DNA of 64,000 nt from Orychophragmus violaceus (Eukaryota; Streptophyta; Magnoliopsida; Brassicales; Brassicaceae). The stretch lies in contig CM058230.1 of NCBI GenBank assembly GCA_030180135.1, positions 64,685,419 to 64,749,418 of the forward strand. Direction: 5' to 3'. Below are positions 54,770-64,000 of this stretch, piece by piece; position 1 is the first letter of the stretch, and every line of letters begins with the position of its first letter. The translations under genes and the position numbers were made by a program. The notes below the pieces were generated by a model. That model was not told where the DNA came from and did no database searches. It saw nothing but the letters and a program-made list of their open reading frames with translations.

Positions 54770-57700
54770 TTACATTTCAATGTTTCTAATGCCTACAGCT
54801 TCAGTCAGGAACTCGAGCTTAGGCCTTGGGAGTGGCTTTGTCAACGGATCAGCGACATTATCATCTGTCGGAACTCGGCTGATCTTGACTTCCTTTCTAT
54901 TAATGATGTCACGTATCAAGTGATATCTTCTTTGAACATGCTTGGATTTCTGGTGTGATCTTGGTTCCTTTGCCTGAGCTATAGCACCATTGTTGTCACA
55001 AAATAGTGCCAGAGGCTCAGCCGCATCTGGTATCACACCTAGTTCCATAATGAACTTTCGAATCCAAACAGCTTCCTTCGCTGCTTCTGAGGCGGCGATA
55101 TATTCAGCTTCTGTAGTGGAATCAGCAACGGTGTCCTGCTTGGAGCTTCTCCAACTTACTGCACCGCCATTCAGACAAAAGACATAACCGGACTGTGACC
55201 GGAAATCATCTGTGTCTGTCTGGAAACTTGCGTCCGTGAATCCACTGACTTTAAGCACATCACTTCCACCGTACACTAAGAACTTATCCTTAGTATGTCT
55301 TAGATACTTCAAGATGTTCTTTACGGCAATCCAATGGTTTTCACCTGGATTTGACTGGTATCTACTCGTCATGCTCAATGCGTAAGCAACATCAGGACGA
55401 GTACAGATCATGGCATACATGACAGATCCTATTGCAGATGCATAAGGAATATTCTTCATGCGCTCAAGCTCAGCAGCCGACGTAGGGCTCTGCTTCTTGC
55501 TTAGCGTCGTGCCATGTACCATTGGCGTGAAGCCCTTCTTGGAATCTTTCATGCTGAATCTTTGTAGGACTTTGTCAATGTATGAGTCTTGACACAAGCC
55601 TATCAGCCTCTTAGGTCTATCCCAATAGATCCTAATTCCAAGAACGTATGCGGCTTCACCCATGTCTTTCATGGAAAAACAACTTCCAAGCCAGTCTTTT
55701 ACAGACTTCAGCATTGGAATGTCGTTTCCGAGAAGCAGTTTGTCATCAACATACAGAATAAGAAAAACGATTTTGCTCCCACTAGTTTTCTTATACACGC
55801 ATTGTTCTTCTTCGTTTCTGATAAAGTCAAATTGCTTGATCGCTTCATCAAAACGAAGATTCCAGCTCCTCGATGCTTGCTTCAATCCATAAATGGATTT
55901 ATGAAGTTTGCATACTTTCCCAGCATTCTTTGGATCTATGTAACCGTCAGGTTGCGTCATATACACATCCTCTTCCAGAATACCATTCAGGAAGGCGGTT
56001 TTCACGTCCATCTGCCAAATTTCATAATCATGAAAAGCTGCAGTTGCTAGTAGAATCCGAATAGATTTCATCATAGCCACCGGTGAATAGGTTTCATCGT
56101 AGTCCACACCGTGAACTTGTCTGAAACCTTTTGCCACCAACCTGGCTTTATAAATCTGGACATTTCCATCCATGTCAATCTTCTTCTTGAAGATCCATTT
56201 GACACTCGATGGCTTTTACACCAACGGGTAAGTCAACCAACGAAAATACTTGGTTGACCGACATGGAGTCCATTTCGGAATCAGTGGCCTTGCGCCACTT
56301 AGAGGAATCTGGGCCCATCATGGCTTGATTGAAGTTCGATGGTTCATCACCATCAATGATCAAAAGATCATGACAGTCAGTCACGAGGAATCCCTGATAT
56401 CTCTCGGGTTCGTGACGGATCCTCCCGGATCTTCGAACTTCAGGTACTACAGGTTCAGGCTCTACAATTTCTTGTAGATCCTCCTGCTGCTCTTCCTCAT
56501 TAGGTTGAGCAGTATCCTGTTCATCTTGAATTTCTTCAAGCAGTACCTTACTCCCACTGCCTTTCTTAGAGAGAAACTCTCTCTCAAGAAAGTTACAATC
56601 CCGGGCAACAAAGATCTTGTTCTCGGAACGTAGATAGAAGTAATAAGCCTTGGTTTCCCGTGGATAACCAATGAAGCAACATTTGTCAGATTTTGGTGTA
56701 AGCTTGTCTGAGATTAATCTCTTGACATAGGCTTCACAACCCCAAATTCTGAGATAAGACAGCACTGGAGCTTCTCCAGTCCATAATTCATATGGTGTCT
56801 TTGCTACTGCCTTTGATGGCGCTCTGTTTAGTGTGAACACTGCTGTTAGCAGAGCATATCCCCAAAGGGATATTGGAAGGTCTGTGTGACTCATCATAGA
56901 TCGAACCATATCCAATAAGGTCCGATTTCTCCTCTCAGACACACCATTCCATTGAGGTGTTCCAGGAGGAGTGAGTTGGGATACAATCCCACACTCTCTC
57001 AGATGATCACTGAATTCTTGGCTTAAGTATTCTCCTCCTCGGTCGGACCGAAGAGCCTTAATGCTTTTGCCAAGTTGGTTCTGTACTTCATTTTGGAATT
57101 CTCTGAACTTCTCAAAAGATTCAGACTTATGTTTCATCAAGTAAACATATCCATACCTACTGAAATCATCAGTGAAGGTAATGAAGTACTGATAGTTTCC
57201 TCTTGCATTAGTGGACATTGGGCCACACACATCAGTGTGTATCAGGCCCAATAAGTCACTGGCCCTCTCGTTAGGTTTATTAAAGGGGGCCCGTGTCATT
57301 TTGCCCATCATGCAGGATTCGCATTTCTCACATGACTCAAAGTCAAATGAGCCAAGAAGTCCATTCGAATGGAGCCTCTTGATGCGTTTCTCGCTGATGT
57401 GCCCTAAACGACAATGCCATAGAAACGTTCGGTTTTCCTCATTAGGTTTAAACCGTTTTGTATTGATGTTATAAATTGGCGCGGATTGATCGAGTATGTA
57501 AAGCCCATTCGTAAGAGGGGCCGAACCATAGAACAAATTGTTGCGATTGAAGGAACATAATTTATTCTTAACTGAAAAATCATAACCTTCCAAATCCAAC
57601 AAAGAAATTGAAATAATATTTCTGCTTATAGCAGGTACAAAATAACAATTATTAAGTTCTAAAATCAATCCCGAAGGTAAAGACAACAAGTAAGTTCCTA

Positions 57701-58748
57701 CAGCTAGTGCTGAAACTTTCGCTCCATTCCCAACTCGTAGTTCCACTTGTCCTTGCTTCAGCCTTCTACTGTTGCTGAGTGCCTGCATATTAGTACAAAT
57801 ATGAGCCCCACAACCAGTATCCATGACCCATGAGGTATTATCAGAAGTAGTTGTATTAACTTCTATAACAAAAATACCTGATGAAGAAGTCTCGAAAGTC
57901 TTCTTCTTTAATTCCTTTAGACCTTCCTGGAATTTCTTGCAATCTCTTCTCCAATGCCCCAGTTCTTTGCAGAACCTGCACATGTCAGTAGGCCCAGCCT
58001 TGGACTTGGGCTTGGGCTTTGGCGTGTCTGAGTCCACGACTTGGACACCCTTGGCCTTTCCCTTATCCTTAGCAGAAGACTTCTTAAACCCCTTGCCCTT
58101 TTGTACCATAAGTACATTGGGGTCCTTGGCGGTTTTCTTCAAGTTGGGCTCTGCAGTCTTGAGCATTCCGTGAAGCTCAGGTAGTGTCTTACTCAAGCCA
58201 TGCATGTTAAAGTTCAGAATGAACTGATCATAGCTTGCAGGTAAAGACTGCAGAATGATGTCGCAGGCAAGTTCCTGGCTGATTGGGCAGTCGAGTTTGT
58301 GAAGATGATCGAGATAACCCATCATCTTCAACACATGAGGACTCACTGCCGCATTCGCAGCCAACTTACAGTCCAAGAGGTTCTTAACTGTCTGGAACCT
58401 CTCGGTCCTAGCCTGCTCCTGAAAAAGCGATTTCAGGCTTGCCATGATCTCGATTGGAGACAATACACTTTCGAACTGCTTTTGCAGCTCTGGAGTCATT
58501 GTCACCAACATCAGACAATAAACATCATTTTCATCTGACGAATGCTTTTCCCAAGCATTGTGCAGAGTCCTGGCAGCATTGGCAAGAGGCCTCTCGGGGA
58601 GGGGATCTCGAAGGACATAATCCTTCTTCTCCTGCTTGAGGACCAGCCTCAAGTTCCTTGACCATGTCAGGAAGTTCGTTCCAGTCAGCTTCTCCTTCTC
58701 GAGAACAGACCGGATCGAGAACGTGTTTTGTGTGCTTGTAGTAGTCAT
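54770..58748 (-). pseudogene. Element C gag-pol polyprotein with one frameshift
   Basis: The start is the ATG at 58748-58746 (MTTTSTQNTFSIRSVLEKEK), identical to element A. Domains match A: gag, zinc knuckle (CRFCKELGHWRRDC), protease VMDTGCGAHIC, GAG-pre-integrase HCRLGH, integrase with the DDE triad, RT with QMDVKTAFLNG and an intact YVDD, and RNase H with FTDAS, TEAEY and FCDNNGA. One extra base at about 56202 turns TGCAAATGG into TGTCAAATGG, shifting the frame after VKAIEC and ending it at 56175. The RT to RNase H part stays open in the other frame (56173-54770). The conserved RPDVAYA is kept. A near-identical copy without the insertion could be the active source of the group. Confidence 0.92.
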
Positions 58749-60389
58749 ATCTGAAATATATAAATAAAAAGGTTATTAGTTATATGTTCAAAATGATTAA
58801 TCTCGTATTAAAGTATAATATGATTAATCATGCATTATATTCAATAACCTAAGTTACCCTCAATAGAATATAATGATTCCAAGATCCACATATAACTAAG
58901 ATCAAAGTGGGCCACTGGCCGTCACCCAACCTTAGCTTATATCGGTAAGCCCTATTTCGGCTAATTATATCCGTGATATAACTCTTGGTTGTGAATCTGG
59001 GCCCGAGGCCCAATCCACCCTGATGTCTCAAGGCCCGGGACTCCCGATGGCCTAGTCAAGAAAACCGGACTATACAGTCATGTAATCATTAATGTCTGGG
59101 ACTCCCAATGACATTTATGAATCACAAACCGTCTTACCCACGCAAAAACAGACATCCTCACACTGTAAGGCCATGAATGCAATTGAATGGGCTTTGACAG
59201 CTGACATAGCCTGGACAAGACATCCAACGCTTGATATTGTTTGAGGTCCGTAGGTTTATTAAAATCATTCCCAAAATAGAAGATTACTATTTCGGGAAAC
59301 TTTCTATTTATGGAAACCTACTATTTTTAGAAACTTTCTAAAATTGGAAACTTTCTAACTTTAGAAACTTCTTTAAAATCCAAAACCCGCAAATTCAGAA
59401 AATTCTATTTTAAGAAACTTTCTAATTTCAAAATTTCGGAAACTTTAATTTAAAACGACTTTATAATTTTATAAAATAGTTTTTAAATTAATCTGAAGAA
59501 AGACTCAATTAACTGGCCCAATTGTTTTAACTTCTTGGCCCGAGGCCCAAGAATTGGTCCATGTCCAAGACATGACCCAATTGTCCAATTAATTGACATA
59601 CCCGGTCTGGTTCATTAAAACTGGTCTAACCAAGTTTTAATTACTACGATGACCACAATTGTCAACCGGTTATTTACTAAACCGGAATTTCTCAATTTAT
59701 TTGGTCCAACCAAATCAAATTAGAAATTCCTGGTTTAGGCACTAAATCCAATATTTCTTTCGACATTGGATTTCTAATCCTGGTTTAACCAGACTTAATA
59801 AACTTATTAATCTGTTTATTAAACCAGAACGAAGATTTTAATTAAGTTTTGAACCGAACCATTAACCGAACCGAACCGATTGAACCGTGAAACCCTAGCT
59901 TTCGGATCAAGCAATGATCGTCCAGCCGCAAGCCGTCAACGATCCGAGATCGAGACGATGCGCAGGACAGCCGGGACAGCTCGGGACGGTTCACCGGGAC
60001 GTTCGGGACGGCAGCTCGGGACGGGATGGTCGGGACGCACGGTCGCTCCACGATCGCCGAGCGATCGGGACGTGACGCGCGCGACAGCCGGGAAGCGATC
60101 GGGACGACGCGATCGATTCGATCCATCCGTCCGATCCGCATCCGACCGGTCCAATCCGACCAACCGGCCATTCCTCTCGGCCGTGATCTCTAACCGGCCA
60201 AGCCGGTCGATCACCCTTAGCCAATCAACAAAACCCGAGTCATATAGCTCGGTTTTGTGATTCAAGTGTTTGTTCAGGATTTAATTCAGTTTCTTATGTG
60301 TTCTTCTTATCAGTAATGGATTCAAAACACATCTAAACAGATTAAACAACCTAAACAATGAATCTAAACAAGAAACCTACAGAACCAAT
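58749..60389 (-). other. Element C leader
   Basis: Noncoding. It shares the GAAAGTTTCC-type region (59280-59450) with A, B and D. From 59950 to 60200 it is very CpG-rich, with eight CGGGAC units (about 59970-60106) where B and D have GATCGATGC units. Long frames in this part read in several phases at once and are compositional. Confidence 0.75.
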
Positions 60390-60402
60390 GGCTCTGATAC
60401 CA
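60390..60402 (-). promoter_or_regulatory. Primer binding site of element C
   Basis: TGGTATCAGAGCC on the minus strand, one base inside the 5' LTR. Confidence 0.9.
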
Positions 60403-60403
60403 C

Positions 60404-61031
60404 TGTTGTAAGTTTCGGTTGATCCTGATTCAATTCTCATATTGATATCAACCTAAACATGCATTAGATCTAGGTGTTCTTATTTAGAATCATATGATCT
60501 CACCTTTTACCTGTTTGTTTGGCAGCGGAATTGAGAACAGGTCAATGATCAGGGAGATACACCGAGAGATGGATCCTCCAAAGGCTCACACACGCAATCA
60601 CCGGAAACTGGCTGCTAGACCACAAGGAGGCTGGCGCAGAGAGAGGAGAGAAATCGCGGCTAGGGTTGGGTTCAGGGAGAAGAGAATTGGCTTTTAGTCA
60701 TTTAAAAGCCTTCTCTTTCCCTTTTGGGCTTTTGGGCCCAATCTGATTAAATTCCATTTAATCAGACCCATTAGTCTTTCTCTCTTAGTACGACAAATGC
60801 CTAGCACTTTTGTCGTACTTCTGCTAAGCCGTTCCAACATTATTTCCTGCTAGCTTAAGCGTGTGACCCATATGGGATCATACAATAAAGGCAATAAGTC
60901 CAAGACTTATAGATCATGAGCGGACTCTAGCAAGCCATCATGACCCCCAGCATTGTATGACTTATGTCTGATCACTGACATACTCTTACGTTATAGAGAC
61001 AGTACAGAGATTGCTGGACACAATTCCAACA
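60404..61031 (-). repeat. 5' LTR of element C
   Basis: 628 bp, with no difference from the copy at 53285-53912 that I could find. Confidence 0.93.
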
Positions 61032-61915
61032 ATACTGATTCTCGGATATAACGTCCCAACGCTGTAGTCGGAAAGGGACTAGCTTGGGAGTTGGTTTAAT
61101 GATTGACATGGGTAAAGCCACGTAGTTCTTGGATTTTGGATCTAATGATAGAGATCCAAAAGAGCTGGTAGGACAAAGTCAGGATTCTTAAATTGACAAA
61201 GTCCTACACATTTTGAGCAATCCAAGAAGGGTTTTATGCCAATGTCACATGGCATTAAGTTAAGCAAGATACAGTATCCTACGATAACTGCTGAGCTTAA
61301 ATGCATGGGTAAGATTCCATATGCGTCTGCAATTGGATCTATCATGTATGCCATAAAACATACTTGTTTGATGTTGCTTTAATGTTAAGCAAGACAAATA
61401 AAGACCAGTCAAATCCAGCAAAGAATCAAGTTTCCTAAAGTATGTCCTAAAGTATTTGAGGAATACTAAGGATAAGTTCTTGATTTACAGAGAAAGTGAG
61501 GTGCTACAAGTCGGTAGAGTCTGAAAGGCAAGTTTCCAATAGACAAAGATGATTTCCGATCACAGTCCGGTTATATCTTGTGTCTATCTGGCGGTGCAAG
61601 GCACTGTTGCTGACTCCATGACTTAAGCTGAACATTTCGCAGCTTGGGAAGCGGCGAAAGAGGTTGTTTGGAAAGAAGAGTTCGTCACTGAACTTGATGT
61701 GATTCCCAGCATAGATAAGACTAGCTGCACATCAGAGGTCCAAACACCTAGAGGATAGGTATAACCTAATCCGTGAGATAAATGACAGAGATGTTAAGTA
61801 GATCAGCAAGTTTCAACGAATGAGAACGTTGCTAATCTATTAACGAAGCCACTCCTTAGGCCTAAGCACGAGTCACGGACTGTTGCTGTAGGATAAGTGA
61901 AATTAAGATGTAGTC
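61032..61915 (+). pseudogene. Element D pol relic, right part
   Basis: Resumes at ATACTGATTCTCGGA (ILILG after YVDD). It contains degraded RT tail and RNase H pieces (around 61545-61680), with many stops. It parallels 40793-41680 of B. Confidence 0.85.
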
Positions 61916-62769
61916 TTAATTTCAGTGGGAGTTAGTAAAGGGCTTTATTTAGTTATTTGATATGTTCTTGTAAAACATTTAAAATGTTTTAATGAAATTA
62001 TTATTTCAAGATTATTTTAACTGTGATGAAATAATCGTTCCAAAGTGATATAAACCATTTTATAGGTCATCGAAGCAAGTGACTTGATCTTGAGTCATCA
62101 AAGTCATTTAGCTTGATCATGAGACCCTATATTTGATAAATGTGTTGTATCATCCTGTCCCTGGTCAAAGGTTGTTGAAATTGGAACACCAACAACCGTG
62201 TGAGACTGGATTGGTACGTGACTTATGACAATGTCTCAGTGTGTCATAGATGCTCGGCATCAAAGTCAGTACATAGGTGTATGTTGGGAACATACGACCG
62301 GACACGACCCGCTTATGAGAACTCTTCAGGATATTTATATCTGTGTCATAAGAGATTCTCACTACGACTATAGAGTATAGTCCTTAGACCTGAGACTGCA
62401 TGCATGTGACTGCACATGGACTGATGCACTTTGATCATTGTCTAACGCTATCGTTCTGCGATAGTTATAAGGACCTTGTTTGGGTACATTGTGAAGTGAG
62501 TAGTTTACAGTGATGGAACAAGACGGGATTTGTCCCTCCAATATAAATGGAGTGAATATCTCTAGGCCAATCGGAGATTTGAATACTGGAAAATGCATGG
62601 CCATGCTCAAACGGACTGTCCCGAGTCGTTTGGATTGTCAGTATCAAATCAGAGTCCGATGAACAAGATTAGGCTTTATAAGGATGACACCAATCTTGCC
62701 TTATGACTAATCGAGATATTGAGACAAAAGGATTATGAATACAGAGAGATTCCAGTACAAGTGGGAGAT
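61916..62769 (+). other. Element D 3' noncoding region and polypurine tract
   Basis: No gene. It is closely similar to the 3' regions of A, B and C, ending AAGTGGGAGAT at the LTR. Confidence 0.8.
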
Positions 62770-63449
62770 TGTTGGAATTGTGTCCAGTAATCTCGGTACT
62801 GTCTCTAGAAAGTAAGAGTATGTCAAAGATCAGACATAAGTCATATAATACTGGGGATCATGATGGCTTGCTAGAGTCCGCTCATGATCTATAAGTCTTG
62901 GACTTATTGCCTTTATTATATGATCCCATATGGGTCACACGCCTAAGCTAACAGGAAAACGTGTAGGAACGGTTTAGCAGGAGTACGGTAAAAGTGCTAG
63001 GCATTTACTGTACTTAGAGAGAATAAAAGGTTTGGCAACTGTGTGTCGATCGATGCATACAATGCATCGATCGATGCAGTGCGCAAACACCGACGAGTTA
63101 ATTGGTATTTGGGCCAAATGGCCCAAACGGAACCGGATAAGTTTTATAAATAAAACTCGAGTTCAGAACCAAAATAACCCTAATCTGAGCCGTCAACTCT
63201 CTCTCTCCCCTGCGCCGGTTTCTCCCAGTGGCCTAGCAGCCTGCTTCCTGATTGGTGTGCGTGTGTGAACCTCTGGAGGAGTTATCTCTCGGTGGCTCTC
63301 TGATCTCTGACCTGTTCTTCATATTTCCGCTGCATAAAAGGTAACAGGTGAGATCTATATTGTTTCTATTCAAGAGAACCTAGATCTGGCATGTTTAGGA
63401 TCAAGTAATCTGATGAATTGAATCAGGATTAACACCAAAAGATCCATCA
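62770..63449 (+). repeat. 3' LTR of element D
   Basis: 680 bp, one base different from 48366-49045 by eye, ending GATCCATCA before GATAG. Confidence 0.93.
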
Positions 63450-64000
63450 GATAGGAGAGAGAATGCGGTGGCGGCAAGAGTCCGGCTAGGGCGGCGAACT
63501 CCGGTGAGGATCTTCAGCGGTGGCTGATATCCGATGAGAGAGAGTTCAGGGAAAGAGGGGAAACCTGCTGGTGGCTGAGCAAAGGAGAAGAAACGGTGGG
63601 GCTTCACTGGCAGCGGATTACTGGCGGCACCTCCGGCGACTCTTCGGCGGCGGCGGGCAAGCGAGCGGAGGCGAATGAAGAGGAGAAGGAGAGGAATCCA
63701 ATTACGCAAGTTGCTTTGAAATATTTAAGATAAATCTGGAGATATTTGGTAAATTGTGTCCCAAGCAATGAAGAACACTATGAACACTTTGAAGGTCTTC
63801 AAAGGAGTATGAAGATCTTGTTGAATTTTGTTGAATTTGGAAAGAGAAAGATAAAGATCTCGTCGAGGTGAGACAGGAGAGAGATCATAGAGATTTTTGG
63901 GTGATTTTTGCTGAGAGAGTAGAAGAATTGAGAGAGTGAGAGGTGAGAGGAGTGATATGACTATCAACATTCAATGAATCAAAGAAGGGGATTATTTGAA
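63450..64000. other. Right flank of element D (unrecognised)
   Basis: GC-rich GGCGGC and CCGGCG sequence to about 63680, then purine-rich DNA. It joins 48365 when D is removed. A minus-strand frame (63709-63401) is compositional and partly inside the LTR, so I do not call it a gene. Confidence 0.3.

Larger units (their letters stand above)
53285..61031 (-). mobile_element. Full-length Ty1/copia element C
   Basis: 7,747 bp, with 628-bp LTRs at 53285-53912 (3') and 60404-61031 (5') that look identical. Target duplication ATACT is at 53280-53284 and 61032-61036. On the minus strand the order is 5' LTR, primer site, leader, gag-pol, 3' region, polypurine tract, 3' LTR. It is the youngest insertion here, since it lies inside D. 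One single-base insertion in pol is the only coding lesion I found. Confidence 0.95.
48366..63449 (+). mobile_element. Non-autonomous Ty1/copia element D (interrupted by C)
   Basis: The element has 680-bp LTRs at 48366-49045 and 62770-63449, and the target duplication GATAG at 48361-48365 and 63450-63454. Without element C and one ATACT it is about 7,332 bp. It carries an open gag and the same decayed pol as B. The two LTRs differ at one base by my reading (CCTATGGAGG against CCTCTGGAGG), so insertion was recent but earlier than C, which lies within it. Confidence 0.92.

Noticed and set aside
59842..60265. Several overlapping Arg/Ser-rich frames of over 70 codons on both strands
   Set aside because: They are produced by the CpG-rich CGGGAC array, which has few stop codons in any phase.
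63401..63709. 102-codon minus-strand frame with Arg/Pro-rich sequence
   Set aside because: It starts in GC-rich DNA and runs into the 3' LTR of element D, so it cannot be an old gene in that form.

Overview
The window is plant nuclear DNA made almost entirely of LTR retrotransposons nested inside one another. I see no host gene, rRNA or tRNA gene that I can support. Polyproteins of both Ty3/gypsy and Ty1/copia type, plus an Athila-like lineage with a tRNA-Asp-type primer binding site, point to a dicot and most likely a Brassicaceae species. The setting looks like pericentromeric or other repeat-rich heterochromatin. The species assignment is inference.

Layout. 1-3311: 3' part of an Athila-like element (protease remnant, 3' UTR, complete 3' LTR). 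3312-6927: reverse-strand Ty3/gypsy element G1, cut in its RT region by that Athila-like LTR. 7096-14317: a second, decayed Athila-like element (gag, protease, RT, RNase H, start of integrase), split by a TRIM-like miniature element at 10385-12407. 14318-15685: an LTR-like block related to the TRIM termini. 15686-17160: unrecognised DNA carrying an Athila-type solo LTR (16051-16774). 17161-29626: forward Ty3/gypsy element G2, interrupted by a copia-type solo LTR (18003-18648) and by copia element A (20675-27171), with its reading frame otherwise continuous. 29627-31995: non-coding retroelement-like DNA. 31996-34732: copia element E with an unusual PBS-LTR-PBS head. 34733-35797: short-repeat-rich DNA. 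35798-43208: copia element B. 43209-48365: an older LTR, a LINE ORF1 relic on the minus strand, and unrecognised DNA. 48366-63449: copia element D, itself split by the complete reverse-strand copia element C (53285-61031). 63450-64000: the continuation of D's target.

The most interesting system is the copia group A, B, C and D. A and C carry near-complete gag-pol polyproteins, each spoiled by one lesion. B and D have identical or almost identical LTRs, perfect 5-bp target duplications, a primer binding site, a polypurine tract and an open gag. Their pol is extensively decayed in the same way in both copies. They therefore look like a gag-keeping, non-autonomous family that moved recently using pol functions from A/C-like partners. 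The noncoding 5' and 3' regions of B/D are much closer to A/C than the gag or pol sequences are, which suggests exchange of cis-acting signals, for instance by template switching.

A second theme is a 15-mer, TGCATCGATCGACAC, and its variants. It occurs as doublets about 21 bp apart in LTRs, UTRs and coding DNA of otherwise unrelated element families. Sequence comparisons were made by eye, so percentages are approximate.
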